From a bacterium (GTDB lineage: Bacteria > Desulfobacterota > Binatia > Binatales > Binataceae), in contig JADBKU010000034.1 in NCBI GenBank assembly GCA_014896235.1, forward strand, positions 1 to 33,151: DNA of 33,151 bases, written 5' to 3'. The notes beneath the pieces were generated by a model. That model worked only from the letters and a program-made list of their open reading frames with translations, did no database searches and was not told the origin of the DNA. The translations under genes and the position numbers were made by a program. The first letter of the stretch is position 1; every line of letters starts with the position of its first letter. This document shows, piece by piece, positions 24,728 through 32,860 of the stretch.

Positions 24728-25615
24728 TCACACGTGGCGGTGGAGGAAGTCGAACAGCTTGCGCAGCGAGTCGTTGGCCGCCGACAGCATCCACACCTGT
24801 ATAAAGCCGTGCGGCATGTCGGGCACGATATGCAGCTCGTGCTCGATTCCGGCGTTCCTGCACGCCTCCGCCATCGCATGCGATTCCGGCAGCAGCGGAT
24901 CGTCGTCGCCGCAAATAATGAACTGCGGCGGCATCGCGCCGGCCTTCACCGCATTGATCGGACTCACCCGCGGATCGTTCAGCAGCGCCGGATAGCCGCC
25001 CGCCAGATACGCCCGCGCCATCATCTCGAGATTCATCGACTTGTCGCCCCGCCCCAGCACGGCGGGAACGTCGAACAGCCCGTAAATCAGCACGCCGGCC
25101 TTGAACTTTATCGGGTTCGGATCGGCGCCGAGCGCGATTATCGTCGCCGCCGCGAGGTTCGCCCCCGCCGAATCGCCGCCGATCGCGATCCGCGACGGGT
25201 CGCCTTTGTAGCGCGCGCCGTTCGCAACCGCCCAGCGCGCCGCGAACATGCAATCGTCGAGGCCGGCCGGAAACGGATTTTCCGGCGCCAGCCGGTAGTC
25301 CAGATTGATCGTCAGACAGCCCGCCTCCGCGAACTGCCTCCCGAGCTTCTGATGGCTCTTCGCGCTGCCCGCGACCCATCCGCCGCCGTGCAGATAAACC
25401 ATGATCGGAAACGGTCCCGCGCCCTTGGGCACGGAGATGTCGGCGCGCAAGCCGGGGCGCAATTCGACGCCGGGATGGAACTCGCCGATCTCCGGCGCGC
25501 GCGCGTTGAGCGCGCCCTGACCTTTTTCGATAAATCCGCGCAGCGAAGGAATGTCCTTCGCCGGCGACCTCATCCCGGCTTTTACTTTGGCGAGAATTTC
25601 CGCTTCGCTGGCCAT
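24728..25615 (-). CDS. Alpha/beta hydrolase, hormone-sensitive-lipase (HSL) type esterase
   Basis: A 295-residue esterase. The start is ATG 25615 (MASEAEILAKVKAGM); the open frame upstream of it is GC-rich non-coding sequence. Motifs: oxyanion hole HGGGW (76-80), DYRLAPE (107-113), nucleophile elbow GDSAG with Ser149, the Asp in CGDDDPLLPES, and the catalytic His in PHGF near the C-terminus. All HSL/GDSAG-group hallmarks are present. It hydrolyses small carboxylic esters in the cytoplasm. It is divergent from the GST gene with a 232-bp spacer that contains a palindrome. Confidence 0.93.
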   Translation of the reverse strand: MASEAEILAKVKAGMRSPAKDIPSLRGFIEKGQGALNARAPEIGEFHPGVELRPGLRADISVPKGAGPFPIMVYLHGGGWVAGSAKSHQKLGRQFAEAGCLTINLDYRLAPENPFPAGLDDCMFAARWAVANGARYKGDPSRIAIGGDSAGANLAAATIIALGADPNPIKFKAGVLIYGLFDVPAVLGRGDKSMNLEMMARAYLAGGYPALLNDPRVSPINAVKAGAMPPQFIICGDDDPLLPESHAMAEACRNAGIEHELHIVPDMPHGFIQVWMLSAANDSLRKLFDFLHRHV

Positions 25616-25765
25616 GTTCGATGCGCTCCCCGGTAAAGTCCGCGTGCGGCCGGCGCTTTCGCGGCCGCCGCGCCGCTTGCGGCTTGCGCTAAACTGCATC
25701 AGGCGCGCCCGCGATGTAAAGCGCCGCGCGGACGGCGCGCCGGACCGATGCGCCGATAAATCCGA

Positions 25766-25782
25766 GGTTGCATGATGCAACC
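25766..25782. promoter_or_regulatory. Palindrome, candidate operator between esterase and GST
   Basis: GGTTGCA-TGA-TGCAACC has 7-bp perfect arms with a 3-bp spacer. It lies just before CTATAGT (25791-25797), a possible -10 element for the GST gene. The form suits a dimeric repressor of TetR or similar type, but no repressor gene is in the window. Confidence 0.4.
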
Positions 25783-25847
25783 GGGAGTTCCTATAGTTCG
25801 CTGGTGCGGCCGGTCCGCGCCGCACGATTCATCTCGCGGAGGCGTCA

Positions 25848-26456
25848 ATGAAAATCTACGATTCCCAGGCAGCTCCAAATCCGCGCCGGGTGCGCGTTTT
25901 TCTCGCCGAAAAAGGCATCCAGGTCCCCTACGAACAGGTCGATATCGTCAAGGCCGTGAACCGCGGCCCGGAATTCCGCAAGATCAATCCGATGGCGGGC
26001 GTGCCCGTGCTCGAGCTTGACGACGGCACGCATATCGCTGAAAGCGTCGCGATTTGCCGCTACTTCGAGGAGACCAATCCCGAACCGCCGCTCTTCGGCG
26101 TCGGCGCAAAAGAGCGCGCGCTCGTCGAGATGTGGCAGCGCCGGATGGAACTCTATCTGTTGCTTCCGATCGCCGACTCGTTCCGGCAGCGGCACGACTT
26201 CTTTAAGGGTCGCATCCGCCAGGTGCCAGAATATGCGGAGGCGCAACGCCAGAACGCGGAAGAGGCGCTGGCATGGCTCGACACCGAGCTTGCGAACCGC
26301 CGCTTTATCGCGGGCGACAAGTACACGATCGCCGATATCACCGCGATGATCGCGATCGACTTCGGCCGTGTCTCGAAAATCACGATCAAACCGGAGCAGA
26401 AAAATCTCGCGCGCTGGCACGCGGAGGTGTCGTCGCGGCCGAGCGCCAAGGCCTGA
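25848..26456 (+). CDS. Glutathione S-transferase
   Basis: A 202-residue cytosolic GST. The thioredoxin-like N-domain includes MKIYDSQAAPNPRRVRVFLAEKG, the cis-Pro and glutathione-binding region NPMAGVPVLELDDG (47-60) and ESVAICRYFEE. The helical C-domain contains FIAGDKYTIADITAM, the N-capping-box motif. CGGAGG lies at good distance before the ATG. It conjugates or isomerises electrophiles with glutathione; in this setting a detoxification or ring-degradation role is possible. Confidence 0.93.
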   Translation: MKIYDSQAAPNPRRVRVFLAEKGIQVPYEQVDIVKAVNRGPEFRKINPMAGVPVLELDDGTHIAESVAICRYFEETNPEPPLFGVGAKERALVEMWQRRMELYLLLPIADSFRQRHDFFKGRIRQVPEYAEAQRQNAEEALAWLDTELANRRFIAGDKYTIADITAMIAIDFGRVSKITIKPEQKNLARWHAEVSSRPSAKA

Positions 26457-26591
26457 GCCGCGGGTGCGGCCGCTGCTCGCAGGAATCGGGCGGGTTTACG
26501 CGCCGTTTTTGCTCGCCAGCGTGGCGGCGGCAGCCACTGCGCCGTATCCATGTGATGCGTACTCGACCGTCGCCCGACCATGCGGCGTCAA

Positions 26592-26601
26592 GTGGCGCCA
26601 C
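26592..26601. promoter_or_regulatory. Palindrome GTGGCGCCAC upstream of the LLM gene
   Basis: A perfect 10-bp palindrome about 75 bp before the LLM start. It is followed by two TGTCGGG direct repeats (about 26608-26626) and an AT-richer stretch with CATAAT, a possible -10. The role is inferred. Confidence 0.3.
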
Positions 26602-26675
26602 AGGACGTGTCGGGACATGTCGGGCGCCAAATCGGCAATGTTGAACATAATCCAATAAGCTAGAGGAGTGATGTC

Positions 26676-27527
26676 ATGGCAACTTTTGGCGTAATGATGT
26701 TCCCGACCGACTACGCGATCCAGCCGCCCGAGCTGGCTCGGGCCGTTGAGGAGCGCGGCCTCGATTCGCTGTTCTTTCCCGAGCATACGCATATTCCGAC
26801 GAGCCGTAAGTCGCCATGGCCGGGCGGCGGCGAACTCCCTATGGAGTACTCGCACACGCACGACCAGTTCGTCGCGCTGACCGCCGCGGCGGTCGTGACC
26901 AAGCGGATCAAGCTCGGCACCGGCATCTGCCTGGTGGTCGAACGCGACCCGATTCTGCTCGCAAAAGAGGCGGCGTCGCTCGATTTTATCTCCGGCGGCC
27001 GGCTGATCCTCGGAATCGGCGGCGGATGGAATGCCGAGGAGATGGAGAATCACGGGACCAACTTTAAGTCGCGATGGAAAATCCTACGCGAGAGGATTCT
27101 CGCGATGCGCGAGATATGGTCCAAGGAAGCCGCCGAGTTTCATGGGGAATTCGTCAATTTCGATCCGATTTGGAGCTACCCAAAACCGGTTCAGGCGGGC
27201 GGTCCGCCGATTCTGCTCGGCTCGGAAGCAAAGCGCGCGCCGGAACGAGTCGTCGATTATTGCGACGGATGGATGCCGATCAATCGCAAGCCTGAACAAC
27301 TTGCGGATGGCGTAAAGGCGCTACGTGAGGCGGCGAATCGCGCCGGACGGAGCTTCGAAACGATCCAGCTCGGGCTGTTCGCGGCGCCGGGTAAAGAAGA
27401 CGCCGCGCGGCGCGTGATGGAGATGGGCTTTACCCATCTTATTTTTCCTTTGCCGCCGGCGAAGGCCGACAAGGTGATGCCGCTATTAGACACTTACGCA
27501 ACTTTAAGCGATAAACTGCGGAAATAG
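26676..27527 (+). CDS. F420-type LLM-class oxidoreductase
   Basis: A 283-residue luciferase-like enzyme of the short F420-dependent type (TIGR03619-like). Evidence: FGVMMFPTDYAIQPPELA at the N-terminus, DSLFFPEHTHIPTSRKSPWPGG, TKRIKLGTGICLVVERDP, and GRLILGIGGGWNAEEMENHG with the glycine-rich phosphate-binding segment. GAGGAG lies just before the ATG. Length is normal for this subgroup. If it uses F420, the organism must make or acquire that cofactor; no F420 genes are in the window. Substrate unknown. Confidence 0.92.
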   Translation: MATFGVMMFPTDYAIQPPELARAVEERGLDSLFFPEHTHIPTSRKSPWPGGGELPMEYSHTHDQFVALTAAAVVTKRIKLGTGICLVVERDPILLAKEAASLDFISGGRLILGIGGGWNAEEMENHGTNFKSRWKILRERILAMREIWSKEAAEFHGEFVNFDPIWSYPKPVQAGGPPILLGSEAKRAPERVVDYCDGWMPINRKPEQLADGVKALREAANRAGRSFETIQLGLFAAPGKEDAARRVMEMGFTHLIFPLPPAKADKVMPLLDTYATLSDKLRK

Positions 27528-27581
27528 CTCGCTTCTGCCATTAATATGCTTGGGCGTTCCGCAAGGTCCGGTACGCCCAAG

Positions 27582-27746
27582 TTATCAACAGGTCGCAAAG
27601 ATTCGACGAAAACCGCGATAAGAACGCGGGCCGGTCGGCGAGTCGCCCCATAAGTCGTTGATTTCATTGAATAAAATTCCACAATCGGCGAATCGCCGGG
27701 CGCGTTATCAAGAATTCTCCGTCAGGTTATCCACGTATTTTCCACA
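27582..27746 (+). other. Cluster of DnaA-box-like 9-mers with AT-rich segment
   Basis: Three one-mismatch matches to TTATCCACA lie on one strand: TTATCAACA (27582-27590), TTATCCACG (27727-27735) and TTTTCCACA (27738-27746). There is also a two-mismatch TTATCAAGA (27705-27713). An AT-rich stretch lies at 27657-27682. The region is between two convergent genes, where promoters are not expected. It could be a replication origin or a DnaA-titration site; no dnaA, dnaN or par genes are near. Confidence 0.45.
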
Positions 27747-27770
27747 GACACGCCCGGACCGTCCGATGAC

Positions 27771-27785
27771 GTACATTTGATGTAC
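27771..27785. repeat. Inverted repeat GTACAT-TTG-ATGTAC
   Basis: A 6-bp perfect inverted repeat with a 3-nt centre, just after the stop of the medium-chain reductase gene on the minus strand and next to the DnaA-box-like cluster. Its function is unclear; it could be a weak transcription end. Confidence 0.4.
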
Positions 27786-27797
27786 GGGCCTGTACCG

Positions 27798-28814
27798 TCA
27801 CGACATCGTAAGGAGTTGCTTGCCCCAATTGGCGCCCGTGAAGAGCCGGATCAGCGTCTCCGGACAATGTTCGAGTCCGTGCGCCAGGTCGATCTTGTTT
27901 TTGATTTTGCCCTCGGCATACCACTTCGAGAGGTCGGCGATCGCCTCCGGGTAGCTCTGAGCGAACTGGAAGACGAGAAAGCCTTCCATCCGCGCCGCAC
28001 GAAAAACCAGGTTGAAATAATTCTTCGGGCCGGCGCCAAAGACCCCATTCTCTTCGTTGTATTGCGATATCGCTCCGCACAGCACGACGCGCGCGCGGTT
28101 CGCCAGATGCGCCAGCGCATGGTCGAGGATTTCGCCGCCGACGTTGTCGAAATAGACGTCGATTCCCTTGGGACAGGCGCGGCCGAGCGCCTCGCCGACG
28201 TTCTCGTGTTTGTAGTCGATAGCGGCATCGAAGCCGGCTTCGCCGGTCAACCAGGCGCACTTTTCAGGTCCGCCCGCGATCCCGACCACCCGGCATCCTT
28301 TGATCTTGGCGATCATTCCGGCGACCGACCCGGTCGCACCCGCGGCGCCCGATACGACGAAGGTTTCGCCCGCGCGCGGCTGACCGACCGCGAGCGTGCC
28401 GAAGTAGGCGGTCAGGCCGGTGATTCCGAACAGCGAGAGCGCGAGCAGCGGATCCGTGCCTGGCGCCAGCTTTTGCATCGCGAACAGCCCGGCGCCATCG
28501 GTGGTAGTGTAGTCCTCCCATCCGAACAGACCCTGCACCAGGTCGCCCGGCGCGAATCCCGGCTTTTTCGATTCGACGATTTCGCCAACAGCCGCGGCCA
28601 TCATCGGCCGCCCGAGCGGAATCGCGGGGATATAGGTGTCGAAGGACATCCAGCCGCGCTGGGTCGGATCGAATGAAAAGGCGAGATTGCGGATCAGAAC
28701 TTCGCCGTCCTTGAGGGGCGGAACGACGGTTTCATTCCATTTGAAATCGGAGGTCTTGATCAGACCGTGGGGGCGGGCGGACAGCAGCCATTGGCGGTTT
28801 TTTCTTTCAGCCAT
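27798..28814 (-). CDS. Medium-chain NADP-dependent oxidoreductase (leukotriene-B4-dehydrogenase/CurA type)
   Basis: A 338-residue zinc-independent MDR. The start is ATG 28814 (MAERKNRQWLLSARPHG), preceded by AAGGAGCG. Motifs: NRQWLLSARPHGLIKTSDF, FDPTQRGWMS, the nucleotide-binding SGAAGATGSVAGMIAKIKG, and VDVYFDNVGG-type sequence (DVYFDNVGGEILDHAL). Members reduce the C=C bond of alpha,beta-unsaturated ketones or aldehydes with NADPH. Length is normal. It is transcribed alone on the minus strand. Confidence 0.94.
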   Translation of the reverse strand: MAERKNRQWLLSARPHGLIKTSDFKWNETVVPPLKDGEVLIRNLAFSFDPTQRGWMSFDTYIPAIPLGRPMMAAAVGEIVESKKPGFAPGDLVQGLFGWEDYTTTDGAGLFAMQKLAPGTDPLLALSLFGITGLTAYFGTLAVGQPRAGETFVVSGAAGATGSVAGMIAKIKGCRVVGIAGGPEKCAWLTGEAGFDAAIDYKHENVGEALGRACPKGIDVYFDNVGGEILDHALAHLANRARVVLCGAISQYNEENGVFGAGPKNYFNLVFRAARMEGFLVFQFAQSYPEAIADLSKWYAEGKIKNKIDLAHGLEHCPETLIRLFTGANWGKQLLTMS

Positions 28815-28914
28815 CGCGGACGCTCCTTGAATACGCGCGGATTCGGATCGCGCGATCGAGGTTAGCACCGCAGGCTCCGCAAGTAGAGGAATCGGTTACG
28901 GCGCCGAATCGCGC

Positions 28915-29035
28915 TGGCCTGCCCCCCCCCGAAAACTCCGCCAATTTGAGGTAGAGTCCGTCGCCTGAGAAAGAGACGGGCAATGAAAGGAAGCCGCTTC
29001 ACGGAGGAGCAGATAATCGGGAGGCTGCGGGCCGA
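28915..29035 (+). mobile_element. IS3-family left-end remnant with start of orfA
   Basis: The left-end-like sequence TGGCCTGCC is followed by a ten-C run and a short leader. Then ATG at 28983 begins MKGSRFTEEQIIGRL, the standard OrfA helix-turn-helix start. After about 16 codons the similarity stops and unrelated sequence follows. It probably belongs with the OrfB fragment at 29618-29935, with the middle deleted or replaced. Confidence 0.6.
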
Positions 29036-29290
29036 AGCCAACGCATACGTCGAGCGCCATCGCGGCGAACGCGACCAGCAGGGGCATGCGCTGGTGGCGC
29101 GCAACGGTGAGGCGCAGGCGCGCAGCTGCGCAACGCCCACAAAATCCGCTCCGGCTCTGCCGCCCGCGCCGCCTCCGAGTGTTCCTCGGCAAGCGCCACC
29201 CCACTTCCACCTCGGGTCGTCCGTCCACGGCTCAAAACGCCCCGGCAACCTCGACCAAACCATTTATGAGACTGCTTCTAGTCGTGAATG
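29036..29290. other. Unassigned sequence between IS debris and VOC fragment
   Basis: About 255 bp of GC-rich sequence fused to the orfA start. Frames on both strands are open in places but show no family resemblance. It may be remains of another disrupted gene. Confidence 0.35.
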
Positions 29291-29620
29291 TTACAGGTGT
29301 CGCATCTTCTCATACTCGTGTGCGAGGGACCATGCTGAGTAACCGGAAAAGAGCTGGATCAAAACGCCATGGCTGCTGCGCGGAGAAATGAAGGCATCAT
29401 GGCGCTCCGCATCGTCGGTGTCGTCGATCACCGTCACGCCCAACTGACGCAGTCGTTCAGCCTCCCATTTAGAACCGGGCAGGTTGAAGGCGACGTGATG
29501 TAGGCCCTCGCCGCGCTTGGCCAGGTAGTCGTGAAGGAAAGAATCAGCGCCCAGCGGTTCGAGCAGCTCGATCGCAACCCGATAGAGCTCGATTTTGCAG
29601 AGACGATAACCCTTGTCAGG
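29291..29620 (-). pseudogene. VOC-family (methylmalonyl-CoA-epimerase-like) gene, 5' end lost
   Basis: A minus-strand frame with no start codon of its own, ending at TAA 29291-29293. It reads ERPDKGYRLCKIELYRVAIELLEPLG, then FLHDYLAKRGEGLHHVAFNL, GVTVIDDTDDAERHDAFISP and SSHGVLIQLFSGYSAWSLAH. This is the C-terminal half of a glyoxalase/VOC protein, with the GLHHVAF metal-ligand segment and the GVLIQLF strand. The 5' part is missing where the IS3 OrfB fragment begins (29618-29630). Epimerases of this group act on methylmalonyl-CoA, which fits a CoA-catabolic neighbourhood. The sub-family is inference. Confidence 0.75.
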
Positions 29621-29935
29621 CCGCTCCAGAACGCGTTCATCGAATCATTCAACAGCCGGCTGCGCGAGGAGTGTCTCAACGAGCATGTTTTCGTCTCGCT
29701 CGACGATGCGCGGCGCAAGATCGAGCAGTGGCGAATCCAATACAACCGCGAGCGACCGCACTCCAGCCTGGGCTATCTAACGCCGGAGGAGTTCGCGGCC
29801 GCGGCCGAGCAAACAAGGAGCGAGAACGCCGCGCGCACCGCTTGGCCAGCAGACTCAGCGCCGGCCGGCGCGGTGCAACGCGCGTCGGTCTCGAATCCAA
29901 AACCCGACAGTTTTTCGTCCGCCCTCAGAAAGTGA
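29618..29935 (+). pseudogene. IS3-family OrfB C-terminal fragment
   Basis: Recognisable from PLQNAFIESFNSRLREECL (catalytic Glu in FIESF) through ARRKIEQWRIQYNRERPHSSLGYLTPEEF to a Ser/Ala-rich tail ending at TGA 29935. The upstream part of OrfB is missing; upstream bases read instead as the VOC gene on the other strand. The IS right end probably lies near 30010-30050. It is related to, but clearly different from, the IS3 piece at 7528-7830. Confidence 0.8.
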
Positions 29936-30093
29936 AGGGCGGCCGGAAAAACTGTGATAAGGAAACGCGCAACCGGCGAAACAGAAAAATGAATCAAAAC
30001 CCGGCGAACACTAACTTACGAGTGGGCTACCAAAAAGGGTAAGGCCATTTCCGTTTTGAACCCTCTGCGTCACCAGAGTCATACTGCAGATGA

Positions 30094-30223
30094 GCGCCGC
30101 CGCGCCAGTTTCCGAGACGTGTGCCGCTGCACGCCCCCGGCCGTGCCGACAAAGCGCCGCCGCGCCAGTTTCCGAGACGTGTGCCGCTGCACGCCCCCGG
30201 CCGTGCCGACAAAGCGCCGCCGG
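30094..30223. repeat. 60-bp perfect tandem repeat, 2.2 copies
   Basis: The unit starting GCGCCGCCGCGCCAGTTTCC spans 30094-30153 and is repeated without change at 30154-30213, followed by the first 10 bases of a third copy. The period is a multiple of three and short frames cross it on both strands, but none looks like a real gene. No other copies were noticed in the window. Confidence 0.9.
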
Positions 30224-30333
30224 TCTGGACAGTTGGCCCTGCCCGGTTTCGGTTGACGGCGGCTTGGTTAATTCCTCGGTTCAGCGTTGCTGGTTGAGCT
30301 GGAATACGAACTAGAACCGATCAAGCTATAAGC

Positions 30334-30948
30334 ATGCGCAGAAAGATTGAACTTTATCTTTATCGCGCCGAAAGCCTCTTCTGGGAGAATTGGCTGGGAA
30401 TCAGGACGCGAACCACGCGCTTGCCCTACGAACGTTCCCGTGATGCGGAGCATAAAATCTATACGCCCACGATTTACCGCACGATTTTCCGGGTTCTGCG
30501 CAGTCTTCCGCTGAAAGCGGAAGACGTATTCGTCGATTTGGGCTGCGGCAAGGGCCGGGTGGTCTGTTGCGCGGCGTATCTTGGGGCCGCGCAAGTGATC
30601 GGCGTTGAATACGTCAAAGAGCTGCACGACATCGCGCTCAACAATGCGGAACGAATGCGCCGCCGTCAAAGCCCAATTTCGATCAGTTTAGGCGAGGTTG
30701 AGGACTTCGATTTCTCGCTAGGAACAGTATTCTTCATGTTCAATTCCTTCGGCCGGAAGACGATCGAATCGATCCTCACCAAAATGGAAGATGGTTTACG
30801 CAAGAATCCGCGTGAGATTCGCATCGCCTATGTTAACCCAGTTTACGGATTGGCGATGAAAGAAAGGCCCTGGCTGGAGCGCTACGGGTTTTGGCGGCGG
30901 TTTGACGTGGTTATGCTCTGGCGATCCAAGCTGGACCGCCAATCCTGA
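30334..30948 (+). CDS. Class I SAM-dependent methyltransferase
   Basis: A 204-residue protein. SAM motif I is VDLGCGKGR (67-75), followed by QVIGVEYVKELHDIA with the acidic ribose-binding Glu, and VFFMFNSFGRKTIESIL as the motif-IV/V region. The N-terminal 40 residues are basic and helical. The overall pattern resembles small methyltransferases of unknown target, with some Dot1-like flavour in the motif-I context. The ribosome site is weak. It stands alone between the tandem repeat and an AT-rich promoter region. Confidence 0.85.
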   Translation: MRRKIELYLYRAESLFWENWLGIRTRTTRLPYERSRDAEHKIYTPTIYRTIFRVLRSLPLKAEDVFVDLGCGKGRVVCCAAYLGAAQVIGVEYVKELHDIALNNAERMRRRQSPISISLGEVEDFDFSLGTVFFMFNSFGRKTIESILTKMEDGLRKNPREIRIAYVNPVYGLAMKERPWLERYGFWRRFDVVMLWRSKLDRQS

Positions 30949-31308
30949 ACTTCTACGGTCGGTCAGCATAGTTTCCCAGAGCGGGGCATTCCTGACGGAC
31001 AATAACCTGCCGACGCGAGGCTTCCCCAAGGTAAGGCCACAGATATTCTGTTTCTGGCCGAACTCGGCGCGCCACCTGGTTGCGGGCCTATCCCGCGCGA
31101 CGGACTCTGCCCTGCATCGCACAATCTACGGAACGCAAGCCTAACACGACGTAAGCGCCGTACACGAAATTCTAATGACTTGGTTAATTTTAATTGGAAT
31201 ATTATTCCTTTAATCGAAGCATATGCTAGGATTTGCGCGTAAAAGTTTGGGTCGTTCAGATTAATCTTGCCGCTTTTCGTTATCTTGCCGGGGGGAGGTC
31301 AAAGGCTC
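30949..31308. other. Intergenic region with AT-rich promoter
   Basis: About 360 bp. The left 190 bp shows nothing recognisable. At 31175-31245 it becomes AT-rich (TTAATTTTAATTGG, then the near-palindrome GGAATATTATTCC, then ATATGCTAGG), unlike the GC-rich surroundings. This is the likely promoter of the protease gene. A strong ribosome site GGGGGGAGGT lies at about 31290-31299. Confidence 0.5.
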
Positions 31309-32616
31309 GTGAAAACATGTTTTATTGCTAAATTGGCGTCAACGATTGTCATCATTTTCTTCGGCGTACTGTTGGCTCGCGGCGACGCGTTTGCCCAAGC
31401 TTCACCGACTCCAACCGCGACGCCGACGCCGTCCTGCTCAATTTCCGAATTGCCGGATGGATCAGCGCCGATATGCAATACGGGCGCGGAAACGCCGCCG
31501 TCATACCTTGGGGTTTCGGGCGGAAACATCAACAGCGTAACCATTTCCAAATCCGGCGGCGCGGTCTGCTGCTCGGGAACTTTTGGCGCGTTGGTGAAGG
31601 ACTCCGGCGGAAATCAATATGTGCTCAGCACCAATCACGTTCTGGCGCGCAACAGCGCATCGGGAGCTGCCGCAGCGAAGCTGAGAGAACTGATCGTGCA
31701 ACCCTCGTTGCAGGATCTGGGATGCTGGCAGGATCCGTCTGACACCGTAGCGCAACTTTCCAAATGGGTTCCGCTCAGCTTTAAAGCCGGCACCGAAAAT
31801 CAGATGGACGTGGCGATCGCGAAGGTCGTTTCCGCGAATCAGGGTCCGAGCGGCCCCTCGGTTCCCGGCGTCGACCCGAACGGCAATATCCTGAACATCG
31901 GCATGATCAGCACCACGCCGTTCCCATTTAACAATCTGATAGACGGCATGGCCGTGATGAAAATGGGGCGCACGAGTTGCCTGACCAGCGGCGTGATCGA
32001 CGCCTTCGATGCGATGGGCCAGGTCGTCTACAGCAAGACCTGCAATAATGCCGCGGCCGGCGTCGCTTACTTCGATCATCAGATTCTGGTTCTCGGCCAG
32101 ATCCCGAATTCGACCAACGGCTCGACCTGCACTTTCGCCTCGCCGGGAGATTCGGGAGCGCTCGTGCTGACATATGACTTCGGCTGCCCGCAGGCGATCG
32201 GGGTGGTGTTTGCCGGAACGTCCGGAAGCGGCGCGGATTCCGGCGGGACGCTCGTTGCCGTCAATCCGATCCAGACGGTGTTGACTAAATTAAACGTCTC
32301 GCTCGTCGGACAATCCTGTACTGGCGTGGCATACGCTCAGGATGCCGACGGCTCGGTTCGGTCGGCTGAAATAAGCGACGAACTCCGCGCCTCGATTGAA
32401 CATGCGCGTCGCGTAAAGGAACTGCGCGGACGCTCAGTGTTAAAAATTTCCGGAGTTGCCGCTATCGGGATCGGTGCGGGAGAGGATCCAAACAGCGCGA
32501 TGCTGAACGTCTATCTAACCCAAGATTCACCCCAGATTCGCAGTCGCGTGTTAAAGCAACTCAAGGGCGAACAGGTCCGATTCAAACAGCTCGGAGGCAG
32601 TTTCTCAGCTCTGTAA
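31309..32616 (+). CDS. Secreted trypsin-like serine protease
   Basis: About 435 residues from GTG 31309, chosen because GGGGGGAGGT sits about 9 bases upstream and a signal peptide follows (CFIAKLASTIVIIFFGVLLARGDAFA-QA). A TTG at 31267 would add 14 residues. After a short Thr/Pro linker comes a chymotrypsin-fold domain: LSTNHVLA with His110, QMDVAIAKV with Asp167 and SPGDSGALV with Ser282, a full catalytic triad. Several cysteine pairs suit an exported protein. The C-terminal 100 residues (RRVKELRGRSVLKISGVAAIGIGAG) form a separate small domain often seen on such secreted proteases. Targets unknown. Confidence 0.85.
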   Translation: MKTCFIAKLASTIVIIFFGVLLARGDAFAQASPTPTATPTPSCSISELPDGSAPICNTGAETPPSYLGVSGGNINSVTISKSGGAVCCSGTFGALVKDSGGNQYVLSTNHVLARNSASGAAAAKLRELIVQPSLQDLGCWQDPSDTVAQLSKWVPLSFKAGTENQMDVAIAKVVSANQGPSGPSVPGVDPNGNILNIGMISTTPFPFNNLIDGMAVMKMGRTSCLTSGVIDAFDAMGQVVYSKTCNNAAAGVAYFDHQILVLGQIPNSTNGSTCTFASPGDSGALVLTYDFGCPQAIGVVFAGTSGSGADSGGTLVAVNPIQTVLTKLNVSLVGQSCTGVAYAQDADGSVRSAEISDELRASIEHARRVKELRGRSVLKISGVAAIGIGAGEDPNSAMLNVYLTQDSPQIRSRVLKQLKGEQVRFKQLGGSFSAL

Positions 32617-32637
32617 ACCACATCTAAAATTTGAGGA

Positions 32638-32672
32638 CGGGCCGGCGCGTGAGATGAAGCCGCGCCGGCCCG
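32638..32672. terminator. Strong hairpin after the protease gene
   Basis: CGGGCCGGCGCG (32638-32649) pairs perfectly with 32661-32672 across an 11-nt loop, 22 bp after the stop codon. Only a weak T-containing tail (CTTGCCCTT) follows, so termination may be imperfect. Confidence 0.6.
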
Positions 32673-32860
32673 CTTGCCCTTAGTCGCCCAGCGCACCGGG
32701 CGCCCAAAGTAACGGTGCGCTGACAAGCGGGTGCAAAATTGACCGGCGGCGGGCGAAAATCTTTGAGCTTTCGATCAAAAAGAGCCGCAAGGCGCGTCGT
32801 CGAAGCGCAAATCCGTCGCATGCGCCCGACGCGTCGCGCGCTGGAGGATTCAGCGCCGCT

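Noticed and set aside
28921..28930. Ten-C run as a regulatory phase-variation tract
   Set aside because: It lies in IS-end debris, not in or before an intact gene; it is more likely IS sequence or a homopolymer error.
30094..30223. CRISPR array
   Set aside because: Units are directly adjacent identical 60-mers without unique spacers, and there are no cas genes.
32690..32770. Possible IS21-like end (GTGCAAAATTGACC region)
   Set aside because: Only a short resemblance from memory, with no transposase sequence or partner repeat seen.
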